This document shows, piece by piece, positions 17,451 through 26,634 of a DNA stretch of 64,000 nt; position 1 is the stretch's first letter; each line of letters starts with the position of its first letter. The notes beneath the pieces were generated by a model. That model ran no database searches and had not been told where the DNA came from. It worked only from the letters and a program-made list of their open reading frames with translations. Origin of the DNA: Exiguobacterium sp. TNDT2 (GTDB lineage: Bacteria; Bacillota; Bacilli; Exiguobacteriales; Exiguobacteriaceae); the NCBI RefSeq assembly GCF_003331145.1, contig NZ_QLVE01000030.1, positions 21,721 through 85,720 of the forward strand, read 5' to 3'. The position numbers were made by a program, and so were the translations under genes.

Positions 17451-18050
17451 TTAACGTGAGTAGTACTCAACGATGAGTTGCTCTTTGATTTGGTCGTTCA
17501 ATTCATCACGCTCAGGAAGACGTACGAATGTACCTTCGAGCTTCTCAGCATCGAATGTGACGAAGTCTTTTGTAGCTGGTGCTACTTCGAGAGCTTCAGC
17601 GATCGCTTTGAAGTTTTTAGACTTCTCGCGGACTGAGATGACTTGACCTGGTTTTACACGGTAAGACGCGATGTCTACACGTGAACCGTCAACTTGGATG
17701 TGACCGTGGTTGACAAGTTGGCGCGCTCCGCGACGTGTGCGAGCGAGACCCATACGGTAAACGAGGTTGTCAAGACGTGACTCGAGCAAGAACATGAAGT
17801 TCTCACCGTGAATCCCTTGCATTTTCCCTGCATCGTTGAAGATGCGACGGAATTGCTTCTCGTTGATTCCGTACATATGACGGAGTGCTTGCTTCGCTTG
17901 AAGCTGAAGACCGTATTCTGAGATTTTACGACGACCATTGCCGTGTTGACCTGGTGCGTAAGGACGTTTTGCTAATTCTTTACCCGTTTCGCTAAGCGAG
18001 ATGCCTAAGCGACGCGAGAGTTTCCAAGCTGGACCTGTGTAACGAGCCAT
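17451..18050 (-). CDS. rpsD: 30S ribosomal protein S4
   Basis: 199 aa. Primary 16S rRNA-binding protein that nucleates the 30S body. N-terminus [16 protein letters not shown] is the Firmicutes S4 form; the S4 RNA-binding domain at about residues 90-155 has [27 protein letters not shown] in the expected order. Strong AAGGAGGAG precedes the ATG. Transcribed alone from a consensus promoter behind a 190-nt leader; in B. subtilis S4 represses its own gene by binding the leader. Confidence 0.97.
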   Translation of the reverse strand: MARYTGPAWKLSRRLGISLSETGKELAKRPYAPGQHGNGRRKISEYGLQLQAKQALRHMYGINEKQFRRIFNDAGKMQGIHGENFMFLLESRLDNLVYRMGLARTRRGARQLVNHGHIQVDGSRVDIASYRVKPGQVISVREKSKNFKAIAEALEVAPATKDFVTFDAEKLEGTFVRLPERDELNDQIKEQLIVEYYSR

Positions 18051-18238
18051 GTTTGGACTCCTCCTTGTTGTTCATGTATTTTGCACAAAAGAACAACGGT
18101 GTCAAAGACGGGTGACGCCCCTTTCATAGGTTCAAGCACCTTCACTTGATAGCGAAGCTACAAGATGCTCCTCCGACTCGGTCGAGGCCCGAAAGGTGGA
18201 TACGTCTGTCAATGACTGCTATCGTCATTTCATGCACA
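18051..18238 (-). promoter_or_regulatory. rpsD leader, probable S4 autoregulatory RNA
   Basis: About 190 untranslated nucleotides between the rpsD promoter and start. On the minus strand it can form a hairpin CTTG-TAGC-TTC-GCTA-TCAAG near 18150-18170 nested in GCATCTT...AAGGTGC. Known: B. subtilis S4 binds its own leader. Inference: same here. I could not verify the pseudoknot by hand. Confidence 0.55.
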
Positions 18239-18244
18239 AAAATC

Positions 18245-18273
18245 AGTATACGATGAATCGATTCGCTTGTCAA
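18245..18273 (-). promoter_or_regulatory. Sigma-A promoter for rpsD
   Basis: Minus strand TTGACA (18273-18268), 17-bp spacer, TATACT (18250-18245). Near-consensus. It starts directly after the stop codon of the preceding gene. Confidence 0.85.
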
Positions 18274-18756
18274 TCAGATAAAGCGAAGTAATGTTTGACA
18301 GAATTGCTCCAACCCTTGACGGTCGATCTCTGAAAAACGGTCGAATTCCGGACTGTCGATATCGAGCACGCCGATGGTTTTGCCGTCACGGACGAGCGGG
18401 ACGACAATCTCGGAGTTCGAGGCTGCGTCACAAGCGATATGGCCCGGGAATTGGTGCACGTCTGCGACGAGTTGCGTTTCTTGCGTCGAGGCGGCTGTGC
18501 CGCAGACTCCTTTGCCGAACGCGATATGGACGCAAGCCGGTAGGCCTTGGAACGGTCCGAGGATGAGGGCGTCTTCGCCTTCTGTTAAATAGAAACCGAC
18601 CCAATTGATCCGGTCGAGAAATTGATTGAGTAGCGCGCTCGCGTTCGAGAGGTTCGCGACGCGGTTCGTCTCGCCCTCGAGCAATGCCGCGAGCTGTTTG
18701 TTTAGTAGGTCGTAACCGGCGGCCAAGTCGCCAGAGTAAGTAGTCGTTTGGAACAT
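18274..18756 (-). CDS. Free methionine-(R)-sulfoxide reductase, GAF domain
   Basis: 160 aa. Reduces free Met-R-sulfoxide with thioredoxin. Single GAF domain; the three cysteines typical of the family are C75 (GLPACVHIAF), C85 (GKGVCGTAA) and C109 (GHIACDAASN), and NSEIVVPL follows. The open frame starts at 18807, but AGGAGGG sits 7 nt before the ATG at 18756, giving the usual 155-165 aa length. B. subtilis YtsP, next to rpsD, is the positional match. The rpsD promoter begins directly after its stop. Confidence 0.92.
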   Translation of the reverse strand: MFQTTTYSGDLAAGYDLLNKQLAALLEGETNRVANLSNASALLNQFLDRINWVGFYLTEGEDALILGPFQGLPACVHIAFGKGVCGTAASTQETQLVADVHQFPGHIACDAASNSEIVVPLVRDGKTIGVLDIDSPEFDRFSEIDRQGLEQFCQTLLRFI

Positions 18757-18993
18757 GGGATTCCCTCCTAATGAATGAAAGCAAGATTGATTAGGATTAT
18801 GGTACACGCATTTTTTTATTTTGTCTTCATAAAAGATTCAAGCGAAAAATAACATTCTCTCCCTAAACCGTTGGAAAACCTATGCAAATCATTGGTTCTA
18901 TAATATGATTAGTATTATCTATACTCATAAAATACTTCATTTATTCATTCAGATACATAAGTCCACGAAAGCGGCTTGGAGGTTGTGACAGAA

Positions 18994-20724
18994 ATGGATT
19001 ACGGAATTTATGGAATTTTAATTGGAATTATTGTCATCGCATTAGGGGCGATGCTGGGAAGCATGCTTATGCGGAAGAATTTTTATCAAAAAATTGATGA
19101 TTTAGATATGCGTAAACAAAGCGTGCTCAGCGCCAGCGTACCAGCCGAACTGCAGAAGTTCAAACAATGGCCGATGGAAGGCGAGACGAAAGAAAAGTTC
19201 GAACGATGGCATCAGTCGTGGGATGAACTCGTCACCGTACATACCGGTCAAATTGATGAGGCACTCTATCACGCAGAAGAAGATTTGGACAAGTATCGCT
19301 TTCTCAAGGTCAAAGCGGATTTAAATACGACCGAACAGTTGATTGAAGAACTCGAGTCAATGGTACATACCATGCTCGACGAGATGGTGGAGTTCGATCA
19401 ACATCATTCGTCACTCCTCGATATTGTTAAAAAAGATGAGAAAGAGCTGTACCAATTCCGAAAGACGCTCGTCGCTCAAAGCAGTGCATTTGGTCCGACA
19501 TATGAACTCGTCGAGGCTGAAATCGCGGCAGCAGAAGCCAAACGAACGGAAATGATTACGCTAAAGCAAGAAGGTCAGGTGTCGGAGGCATACACGGCGG
19601 GGCAGGATTTGTCTGAAAAAGTGGCGAAAATCCGTGAACTCGTCAATACGATTCCGCAGTTTGTCCGTACGGTACAAATGGACTTAAAACAACAGCTCAA
19701 CCAATTGCGATCGGGGCATAAAGAGATGCAAATGGATGGCTATGCGCTCGAGCCGCTCGGTTTAATGGAAGAAATTGAACAGGCGGAAGATCGTCGGTCG
19801 GCCCTCATGGACCGCATCGAACAACTCGACTTCGATCATTTCGAGATGGATATGCAGCAGCTCAGTTCAGATATCGATCAGTTGTTCGAAGCATTCCGGA
19901 CCGAAGTCGACGCCCGCCAATACGTGAAAAAAGAATTCGCAAACGTGAAAGAGCGGGACCGGCAGACGAGCGAAGCTATGGCACGCCTCCATGAAGAAAT
20001 GACCCGACTCGTCAGCAACTATGAGATCAACGCCAGGGTCGGAGAAGAGTTCGAGCAGCTCGAACGTGAACGGACAACGCTCACGGCGAACGTGCTTGAC
20101 ATCGAACAGGCACTCGTCGCCCAAGTTATTCCGTACAGTATGATTAAAGCAAAGGTGCAAGAAGCGAAACGGTCGCTCGATCAGTTCAGCGCCATGCATG
20201 AACGGTTCATCGAGAATACGAACTCGCTCCGTAAAGAAGAGCTCGAAGTTCGCAACAAACTCGAGTCTTGGAAAAAGGAACTGTCAGCTCACCGTCGTCT
20301 TCTCACGAAAAGCGCCATGCCGGTCGTCCCGGCAGATTTGACGAGTGATATGCGTCAGTTGCAAAAAGGTGTTCACTCACTAGATGAGCAGTTCGAGAAG
20401 GCGCCATTTAACATGACCTATATCGTCGGACTCAGCCATGACGTCGAGGAGACGATGGACAACTTTCGCGATCGGGTCAAAGCGCTCTTGCGCCAAGTCA
20501 CTTACGCTGAGCAACTTCTGCAATATGCGAACCGGTACCGCCGGCGGGACAATGAGGTCCATATTGCCTTGACGCTCGCCGAGAATAAGTTTTTACATGG
20601 TGAGTACGGGACGGCCGTCGAAATCGGTGAACGTGTCCTCGGACGCTTTGATGAACGTGCCACTCATGAAATTCGTCAGCGGGTCGAAAAAGGTTTGGAG
20701 CAACAAGAACTATTACGAAAATAA
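18994..20724 (+). CDS. ezrA: EzrA, septation ring formation regulator
   Basis: 576 aa from ATG 18994. Membrane-anchored negative regulator of FtsZ ring formation, which also helps place PBP1 at the septum. N-terminal transmembrane segment at about residues 5-24 (YGILIGIIVIALGAMLGSML), then spectrin-like coiled-coil repeats to the end, as in the EzrA family (about 560-580 aa). The frame extends to a TTG at 18976 that overlaps the GGAGG at 18978-18982; the ATG at 18994 gives the usual N-out topology start. In B. subtilis ezrA neighbours nifZ-thiI; these are absent here and an amidohydrolase follows a terminator. Confidence 0.92.
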   Translation: MDYGIYGILIGIIVIALGAMLGSMLMRKNFYQKIDDLDMRKQSVLSASVPAELQKFKQWPMEGETKEKFERWHQSWDELVTVHTGQIDEALYHAEEDLDKYRFLKVKADLNTTEQLIEELESMVHTMLDEMVEFDQHHSSLLDIVKKDEKELYQFRKTLVAQSSAFGPTYELVEAEIAAAEAKRTEMITLKQEGQVSEAYTAGQDLSEKVAKIRELVNTIPQFVRTVQMDLKQQLNQLRSGHKEMQMDGYALEPLGLMEEIEQAEDRRSALMDRIEQLDFDHFEMDMQQLSSDIDQLFEAFRTEVDARQYVKKEFANVKERDRQTSEAMARLHEEMTRLVSNYEINARVGEEFEQLERERTTLTANVLDIEQALVAQVIPYSMIKAKVQEAKRSLDQFSAMHERFIENTNSLRKEELEVRNKLESWKKELSAHRRLLTKSAMPVVPADLTSDMRQLQKGVHSLDEQFEKAPFNMTYIVGLSHDVEETMDNFRDRVKALLRQVTYAEQLLQYANRYRRRDNEVHIALTLAENKFLHGEYGTAVEIGERVLGRFDERATHEIRQRVEKGLEQQELLRK

Positions 20725-20732
20725 TGATGCAT

Positions 20733-20778
20733 GAAGATTGACGTAAACGGGAATTAACGTAGACGTCAATCTTTTTTT
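20733..20778 (+). terminator. Terminator after ezrA
   Basis: 11-bp perfect stem (20733-20743 / 20763-20773) with a 19-base loop, then seven T. Confidence 0.75.
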
Positions 20779-20798
20779 GAATCGAGGAGGAATGTTTG

Positions 20799-22370
20799 AT
20801 GGGAACGTTATGGGTAAACGGAAAAATTTATACGATGAATAAAGAGGATGAATTGGCACGTGCCATGTATGTTGATCATGGTCGGATCGTAAAGATGGGG
20901 GAAGAAGGACACCTTCGTCGTATCTATGCTGGAAGGATCAAACAAATTGTGAATCTTGAAGGGAAGAGTGTATATCCTGCGTTCACTGATTCACATATGC
21001 ATTTAATTGGATATGGGGAAGCCCTCGACCGGGTCGACGCGACCGATACGACAGATTTGCAAGCTCTGCTCGAATCGATGAAGCAGAAGGGCGGAAGCGA
21101 CGATTGGCTCGTTGCGGAAGGGTTTAATGACCGTCTGCTCGGAACGATGCCGACACGCGAGATGATTGATGCAATCATCCCAGACCGGCCCGTCGTCTTG
21201 AAGCGCGTCTGTCGCCACGTCGCCGTCGTCAACTCGAAAGGGTTAGAACGGCTCGGCTTGATTCATCACACCGTCATCGAAGGCGGGAAACTCGGACGCG
21301 ATGCGGACGGGAAGTTAAACGGGGTGCTCTATGACGCGGCGCTCGACCTGCTCCATAAAGAACTCGGCGGAAATCGCGAGAAGAATATCGCCTCGCTCCA
21401 TCGGGCCATCGACTCGCTCTTCGCCCACGGGATCGTCGGTGCGCATACGGAAGACTTGTTCTATCACGGTGACCCGCTCGAGACGATTCAAGCGTATGAG
21501 GATGTGTTAGCGGATCTTCCGTTCCATGCCCATCTGCTCGTTCATGAGCAAGTCGTCGATCAATTGATTCGTCACGACGCGCTCGCAAAACGGCCGCGCT
21601 TCGATTTTGGAGCGATGAAACTGTTCGTCGACGGATCGTTCGGGGGACGGACGGCGCTCTTATCAGAACCATATACGGACGAACCGGGTCAGCGCGGAAT
21701 CGAGGTGCATCGCCCGGATCATCTCGAGGCGCTCGTTAAAAAGGCGCGGTCGTACGGGATGAACGTGGCAGCCCATGTCATCGGTGACGCCGCCGCTGAA
21801 CAGTTCATCACCTTGCTCGAGAAGTATCCGGCCAAACGTGGGACGCGAGACCGAATCATTCACGCCTCGCTTCTGAGCGATGCGTTGTTAAAACGGATTC
21901 AGGCTCTTCCTGTATTGATTGATGCACAACCAATTTTCTTGTCAGATGATATGAACTTATTGTTCGACAGACTTGGGAACGATCGGGTCGATGAGGCCTA
22001 TCGCTTCAAATCGATGCTCGAAACGGGAGCGCTCTTCCTTGGAGGCAGTGATGCCCCGATCTCTTCAGTCGATGTGCGGAAAGGCTTATATGCGGCGGTC
22101 ACTCGTCAATCGTTCGAGGAGTCAGGCGCGCTCAATCCACCGGAACGCCTGTCGATGTATGAGGCGCTCCGTAGCTTCACCTACGCACCGCGCGTCGCCA
22201 CAGGCACACACGGACGTGACGGCCTATTGATTCAAAGCTATAACGCGACGTTCACCGTATGGGAAGAAGATTTCTTCGAACTCCGCGGACGCGATATCCT
22301 CGACAACCGACTTGTCATGACGGTCGTCGAAGGGACGCCCGTATACGAGGCCGACGTCGTCACCGCATAA
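20799..22370 (+). CDS. YtcJ-like metal-dependent amidohydrolase
   Basis: 523 aa. Amidohydrolase superfamily, composite domain. Metal-binding signatures: DSHMHL (HxH) near residue 67, a lysine/His site in MKLFVDGSFGGRTALL, AAHVIGDAA with the third His, and GGSDAPISS with the late Asp. NFM-like YtcJ proteins are annotated as amidohydrolases; the substrate is unknown, probably an N-acyl or cyclic amide. Start ATG 20799 lies 8 nt after GGAGG; a TTG directly before it is in frame but poorer. In B. subtilis ytcJ is also near the second NAD kinase gene (ytdI), as here. Confidence 0.85.
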   Translation: MGTLWVNGKIYTMNKEDELARAMYVDHGRIVKMGEEGHLRRIYAGRIKQIVNLEGKSVYPAFTDSHMHLIGYGEALDRVDATDTTDLQALLESMKQKGGSDDWLVAEGFNDRLLGTMPTREMIDAIIPDRPVVLKRVCRHVAVVNSKGLERLGLIHHTVIEGGKLGRDADGKLNGVLYDAALDLLHKELGGNREKNIASLHRAIDSLFAHGIVGAHTEDLFYHGDPLETIQAYEDVLADLPFHAHLLVHEQVVDQLIRHDALAKRPRFDFGAMKLFVDGSFGGRTALLSEPYTDEPGQRGIEVHRPDHLEALVKKARSYGMNVAAHVIGDAAAEQFITLLEKYPAKRGTRDRIIHASLLSDALLKRIQALPVLIDAQPIFLSDDMNLLFDRLGNDRVDEAYRFKSMLETGALFLGGSDAPISSVDVRKGLYAAVTRQSFEESGALNPPERLSMYEALRSFTYAPRVATGTHGRDGLLIQSYNATFTVWEEDFFELRGRDILDNRLVMTVVEGTPVYEADVVTA

Positions 22371-22372
22371 GA

Positions 22373-22406
22373 AAAGGCTAGTCATCCATGAGGATGGCTA
22401 GCCTTT
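22373..22406. terminator. Bidirectional terminator between amidohydrolase and nadK
   Basis: 15-bp perfect stem (22373-22387 / 22392-22406), loop ATGA, short T stretches on both strands. Confidence 0.8.
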
Positions 22407-22412
22407 CGTCGC

Positions 22413-23222
22413 TTAAAAGAATGAGCGTTGTACTTTGTGCCAGAACGAGTTGTTTTTTAATTTGACCGTTTTGACGACTTGGTCAGAGAGTTCGATATCA
22501 ATCCGGTCGGTGTACTTTAGGCTGAGCGCCTCGTTGTCCATCCCGATAATCGGATAGTCGTTCCCGTCCTCGACGATCCGGAGGGACAGCTTTCGAGATT
22601 CATGGACGATGAATGACGAACCGAGCGTCCGGTAACGGTTGTTGTTCACCGACGCGATTTCGCTCACTTGCATGCATGGGATGAGCGGATCGACGATCGC
22701 GCCGTCGAGTGATTTATTGTAAGCCGTCGAGCCGGTCGGCGTCGACACGACCATGCCGTCGCCGCGGAACGTCTCGAAGTGCAGGTCGTCAATGTATACT
22801 TCAATGGCAAGCGATTTGATGATACTTGATTTAATCGAGGCCTCGTTCAAACAAAGCATCGGTGTCGATTCATTGATTGACGCCGACAAGAGCGGGTATT
22901 TCCGCACCTCGAGGCCGGCTTCGATGCGAGCACTGTTGTCCGAGAACAAGCGATCGACTTCGTCAAGTTTATGTATATCGAAGTCGCAATAAAACTCGTT
23001 CAAGCCGCGACCGAACCCGACGTAAATGGCGTCTTGGCGGAATCCTGTATAACGAACGGCCTGTAAGAATGCGCCATCTCCCCCGATGGCGACGATGATG
23101 TTGGCGTCTTCCGGACGATTGACGACGTTAAAACCGTGCTTCTCACCGATTTCAATTAGTTTCTTTACCTCTTTCGTAAAGTCGTTGACGTTACGATGGT
23201 ACAAATAAACGTTGTTTCTCAT
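22413..23222 (-). CDS. nadK: NAD kinase
   Basis: 269 aa. Phosphorylates NAD to NADP with ATP or polyphosphate. GGDG motif at residues 47-50 (AIGGDGAFL), LNEASIK and GDGMVVSTPTGSTAYN in the C-terminal beta domain. It corresponds to the second Bacillus NAD kinase (YtdI/NadK2, about 267 aa) by length and neighbours rather than the longer NadK1-like context with relA. AAGGGGATGACTTAG precedes the ATG. Divergent from tpx. Confidence 0.93.
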   Translation of the reverse strand: MRNNVYLYHRNVNDFTKEVKKLIEIGEKHGFNVVNRPEDANIIVAIGGDGAFLQAVRYTGFRQDAIYVGFGRGLNEFYCDFDIHKLDEVDRLFSDNSARIEAGLEVRKYPLLSASINESTPMLCLNEASIKSSIIKSLAIEVYIDDLHFETFRGDGMVVSTPTGSTAYNKSLDGAIVDPLIPCMQVSEIASVNNNRYRTLGSSFIVHESRKLSLRIVEDGNDYPIIGMDNEALSLKYTDRIDIELSDQVVKTVKLKNNSFWHKVQRSFF

Positions 23223-23321
23223 CTAAGTCATCCCCTTTGTCAATTGAGTCTCTTTTATTATACAGCGTTTTAGACACTCGATATAGGGAAAATCACAATC
23301 AGGCCGTCTGAGTCGGGAGAC

Positions 23322-23351
23322 TTGTTATGAGGACGGCGCCATCGATATGAT
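23322..23351 (+). promoter_or_regulatory. Possible promoter for tpx
   Basis: TTGTTA (23322-23327), 18-bp spacer, TATGAT (23346-23351). Acceptable but not strong. Confidence 0.4.
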
Positions 23352-23387
23352 GAAGAAGTAAAAAATCAAGTTAAAGGGGATGAAACG

Positions 23388-23876
23388 ATGCCAACATTTA
23401 AAGGCAATACCGTTACACTGCAAGGGGACCCGGTCAAAGTCGGAGATGCCGCACCGGACTTTACAGCGCTGACGACGGCACTTGACGAGGTGACGCTCGC
23501 ATCCTACCCGGGGAAAAAACTGATTAGTGTCGTCCCGTCGATCGATACAGGCGTCTGTGATGCACAAACGCGTGCGTTCAACGAAAAGGCCGCAACGTTT
23601 GGCGGGACCATCTTGACCGTATCGAACGATTTACCGTTCGCACAACGTCGCTGGTGTGCGGCGTCAGGGCTTGAGAATGTCATCATGTTGTCGGACCATC
23701 GTGATCAATCGTTCGCAAAAGCGTACGGGGTACTGATGGAAGAACTTCGTCTTCTCGCGCGTTCGGTGTTCGTCATCGATTCGGAAGGCACGGTCCAGTA
23801 TGTCCAGTACATGGATGAGATGACAGACGAGGTTGATTTCGATGCAGCGCTCGAGGCGTTTGATAAAGCGAACTGA
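23388..23876 (+). CDS. tpx: Thiol peroxidase (2-Cys peroxiredoxin, Tpx type)
   Basis: 162 aa. Reduces hydroperoxides using thioredoxin. Peroxidatic C57 in [12 protein letters not shown] and resolving C90 in [10 protein letters not shown] are both present, with the family spacing. Starts [20 protein letters not shown]. Translation start follows AAAGGGGATGAAACG. Followed by a terminator and then ytxK-ackA, the same order as in B. subtilis (ytgI-ytxK-ackA). Confidence 0.95.
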   Translation: MPTFKGNTVTLQGDPVKVGDAAPDFTALTTALDEVTLASYPGKKLISVVPSIDTGVCDAQTRAFNEKAATFGGTILTVSNDLPFAQRRWCAASGLENVIMLSDHRDQSFAKAYGVLMEELRLLARSVFVIDSEGTVQYVQYMDEMTDEVDFDAALEAFDKAN

Positions 23877-23926
23877 TTCGCTTGGCGAAATGGCCACGAA
23901 TCGCTTACACTTATAGACGTGAACCG

Positions 23927-23954
23927 ACCGGCTCTCCACAAGAGAGCCGGTTTT
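23927..23954 (+). terminator. Terminator after tpx
   Basis: 10-bp perfect stem (23927-23936 / 23942-23951), loop CACAA, short T tail. Confidence 0.7.
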
Positions 23955-23975
23955 GTATGGAAAGGATGATCGAAG

Positions 23976-24863
23976 ATGGAACGATTTGAACAGTTATATC
24001 GGGATTGGAAGAAAGAGGCGAAGAAGCTGACGACCGATCTTGATTTGTTGCCGCTCGAGGCGTTGATTGAAGTATTTGAACGAGTCGATGTTGAACGAGA
24101 GAAGGCAGATGACGTCCGCAAAGCGGTAAGCCTGCTCGTCCTCGAAGAGACGACGACGCTCCCGCCGAACCACCAACCGACGCCGGACGCCGTTAGCCTC
24201 TTCATCGGGTACTTAGCGACGAAGCTCGTCAAAGACGGGGCGAATGTGCTTGAACTTGGAAGCGGGACGGGGACGCTCACCCATGCCGTGTTGACACAAT
24301 TGGAAGATGCCACCGCCCAAGCTGTCGAGGTCGATGAGACGATGCTCCGTCTGTCGTACGCAATCAGCAATTTGCTTGGAAAACCGGTATCGTACTTCCA
24401 TCAAGATGCGCTCGCGTCCCTGTTCGTCGAGCCGAGCGATTTGGCGCTCGTCGATTTGCCAATCGGATATTATCCGAATGATGAGGTGGCGTCCGGCTAC
24501 GCCTTGAAACGGGATGAAGGTCATTCCTACTCGCACTTCTTGTTGATTGAACAAGCGATGCGTCACTTGAAACCAGGCGGTCACGGGATTTTTGTCATCC
24601 CGAACAATTTGTTTGAACAAGATGACGAAGGGAAATTAAAACAGTGGATGGACCGTGAGGCCGTCGTCAAAGGTGTACTTCAATTGCCGACGACGATGTT
24701 TAAAGATGAGCGGTATGCGAAGAGCCTATTGCTGTTACAAAAGCTCGGGGAAGGCGTCAAACGCCCGAAACAAGCGCTCCTCGTCGAGTTGCCGTCGTTC
24801 ACGGACGTACGTGCGGTTGCCAACATTGTGAAACAGATTGATGACTGGTTTAAAACAACATAA
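23976..24863 (+). CDS. ytxK: YtxK, class I SAM-dependent methyltransferase-like protein
   Basis: 295 aa. Looks like the N6-adenine DNA methylase fold: motif I VLELGSGTGTLTHAV (about residues 90-104). The catalytic motif IV, NPPY in true N6-methylases, reads DLPIGYYP (about residues 164-171). A C-terminal part with HGIFVIPNNLFEQ and LQLPTTMFKDERYAKSLLLL matches HsdM-like folds. Substrate and activity are not known. Upstream of ackA with 126 bp between, as in Bacillus; no partner specificity or nuclease subunit is present, so a restriction system is unlikely. Confidence 0.87.
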   Translation: MERFEQLYRDWKKEAKKLTTDLDLLPLEALIEVFERVDVEREKADDVRKAVSLLVLEETTTLPPNHQPTPDAVSLFIGYLATKLVKDGANVLELGSGTGTLTHAVLTQLEDATAQAVEVDETMLRLSYAISNLLGKPVSYFHQDALASLFVEPSDLALVDLPIGYYPNDEVASGYALKRDEGHSYSHFLLIEQAMRHLKPGGHGIFVIPNNLFEQDDEGKLKQWMDREAVVKGVLQLPTTMFKDERYAKSLLLLQKLGEGVKRPKQALLVELPSFTDVRAVANIVKQIDDWFKTT

Positions 24864-24989
24864 TTTTTATTGGGCAAAAGACTTGAAAAACATATACCAT
24901 ATCAAGTATCTTCATTATGATACAGTTATCGGTTTTTAAGAGAACAGATAAAGACTCGTGTTTAAATCGAAAGGTAAGAGGTGTATGAC

Positions 24990-26201
24990 ATGACAAAAAT
25001 TATGGCAGTCAACGCAGGTAGTTCGTCATTAAAGTTCCAGCTTCTCGAGATGCCATCTGAGAAGATGCTCGCCGTCGGTCTCGTCGAGCGTGTCGGAAAA
25101 GAAGATGCGATCTTCACGATTAAATATGGCGAAGGACAAAAGTTCCATATCGTCACGCCGCTTCATTCACATAAGGAAGCGGTCGAACTCTCGCTCGAAA
25201 AATTGATTGACCTTGATATCATCCAGTCGTTCGATGAAATCGCAGGCGTCGGTCACCGTGTCCTTCACGGGAAAGAGTTGTACGCGGATTCGGTCGTCAT
25301 CGACGATGAAGTCATGAAGAATATCGAATCGTTCGTCGAACTCGGACCGCTCCATATCCCGCCAAACTTGACGGGGATTCGTGCGTTCCAATCGATTTTG
25401 CCGAACGTGCCACAAGTCGCTGTCTTCGACACAGCGTTCCACCAATCGATGCCGGAAGAGAACTTCTTGTACAGCCTCCCGTATGAGTACTACACAGAGC
25501 ACGGCGTCCGGAAGTACGGTTTCCACGGGACGAGCCACAAGTACGTCACGCAACGCGCGGCGGAGCTTCTCGGTCGTCCGCTTGAAGACCTTCGTTTGAT
25601 CTCATGTCACCTCGGTAGTGGTGCATCGATTGCAGCGGTTGCCGGTGGTCGTTCAATCGATACGACGATGGGCTTCACACCGCTTGAAGGGATCACGATG
25701 GGCACACGTTCCGGATCACTCGACCCGGCTCTCATCCCGTTCTTGATGCAAAAGACAGGCAAGTCGGCTGAAGACGTATTGAACGTCATGAACAAAGAGT
25801 CAGGCGTCTACGGTCTTTCAGGGATTTCGAGTGACTTGCGCGACATCGAGCAGGCAGCGGCTGAAGGTAACCACCGTGCCGAAATCTCGCTCAAAATCTT
25901 CTCGAACCGTATTCACGGCTACATCGGTCAGTATGCGGCAGAGATGAACGGTGTCGATGCGATCATCTTCACAGCTGGTGTCGGAGAAAACTCTGACGTC
26001 ATCCGTGAGCGTATCCTTCGTGGCCTTGAGTTCATGGGCGTCTACTGGGACCCATCGCTCAACAACGGGGCACGCGGCAAAGAGTTGTTCATCAACTACC
26101 CGCACTCACCGGTCAAAGTCATCATCATCCCGACGAACGAAGAATTGGTCATCGCGCGCGATACAGTTCGCATCGCCAACCTCGTCGAATCACACGTTTA
26201 A
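24990..26201 (+). CDS. ackA: Acetate kinase
   Basis: 403 aa. Interconverts acetyl phosphate + ADP and acetate + ATP, for overflow acetate production. Signatures: [12 protein letters not shown] at the N-terminus, [32 protein letters not shown] and [16 protein letters not shown]. The frame opens at 24981 (GTG), but AGAGGTG ends 6 nt before ATG 24990, which is the start. No cre-like element was visible in the 126 bp upstream, unlike B. subtilis where CcpA activates ackA; the site could lie further up. Confidence 0.96.
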   Translation: MTKIMAVNAGSSSLKFQLLEMPSEKMLAVGLVERVGKEDAIFTIKYGEGQKFHIVTPLHSHKEAVELSLEKLIDLDIIQSFDEIAGVGHRVLHGKELYADSVVIDDEVMKNIESFVELGPLHIPPNLTGIRAFQSILPNVPQVAVFDTAFHQSMPEENFLYSLPYEYYTEHGVRKYGFHGTSHKYVTQRAAELLGRPLEDLRLISCHLGSGASIAAVAGGRSIDTTMGFTPLEGITMGTRSGSLDPALIPFLMQKTGKSAEDVLNVMNKESGVYGLSGISSDLRDIEQAAAEGNHRAEISLKIFSNRIHGYIGQYAAEMNGVDAIIFTAGVGENSDVIRERILRGLEFMGVYWDPSLNNGARGKELFINYPHSPVKVIIIPTNEELVIARDTVRIANLVESHV

Positions 26202-26210
26202 GCAATTGCT

Positions 26211-26248
26211 ACGTCCGTTCCGTTTCTTGCGGGACGGGCGTTTTTTTT
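26211..26248 (+). terminator. Terminator after ackA
   Basis: 12-bp stem with G-T pairs (26211-26222 / 26230-26241) followed by eight T. Confidence 0.85.
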
Positions 26249-26444
26249 AGTGCTTTTGACACATGAAGTGGAATGACATGATGACAATAGACCGAATACT
26301 TTAATCTTGCTTGTAACATTTGACGTAAGAAAAGGTAGGTTTCGTAACAAATCAGATATATTAGTTCCGTTAATTGGAAATTGTTATGACGAAAACTTAA
26401 GTTTCTTGTCACAACCGTGATTTGCCTTTAAAGAATGACGGTTT

Positions 26445-26461
26445 TGTAATTGAAACGTAAC
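26445..26461 (+). promoter_or_regulatory. Candidate WalR binding site
   Basis: TGTAAT-N5-CGTAAC, against the WalR consensus of two TGTWAH hexamers 5 bp apart; one mismatch. It ends 4 bp before the proposed -35. Confidence 0.45.
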
Positions 26462-26465
26462 TTTC

Positions 26466-26494
26466 CTGACACTTAAATGAATTTTAGTTGTAAA
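26466..26494 (+). promoter_or_regulatory. Possible promoter for the 3D-domain gene
   Basis: CTGACA (26466-26471), 17-bp spacer, TGTAAA (26489-26494). The -10 is poor, as expected for an activator-dependent promoter. Leaves a 5' UTR of about 135 nt. Confidence 0.4.
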
Positions 26495-26634
26495 CGCACA
26501 TCTTCATATTTCGTCATATAGTTATCTGGACGAAACAATTAGCAATGTATGCGATATGTGACAGTGAATGCAGCACCACGGATTCGACACCATGAATAGA
26601 CAGCTCACAAACCGAATAGGAGAGGACGAACCCC

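Larger units (their letters stand above)
26249..26634 (+). other. AT-rich intergenic control region before the 3D-domain gene
   Basis: 386 bp without a credible gene. It holds repeated TGTAAY/CGTAAY words (26312, 26324, 26343, 26445, 26456), a palindrome AACTTAAGTT near 26394, and a possible promoter at 26466-26494. I looked for a c-di-AMP (ydaO) riboswitch because of the autolysin-like gene and did not find its conserved core. Confidence 0.5.

Noticed and set aside
23976..24863. Restriction-modification methylase
   Set aside because: YtxK has DLPIGYY instead of NPPY, no specificity or nuclease partner, and a conserved housekeeping position.
24864..24989. cre site before ackA
   Set aside because: No sequence with the central CG and flanking TGNAA was found; an ACTTGA/TCAAGT dyad at about 24890 is not a cre.
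26249..26634. c-di-AMP (ydaO) riboswitch before the 3D-domain gene
   Set aside because: The conserved core and paired elements were not found by eye.
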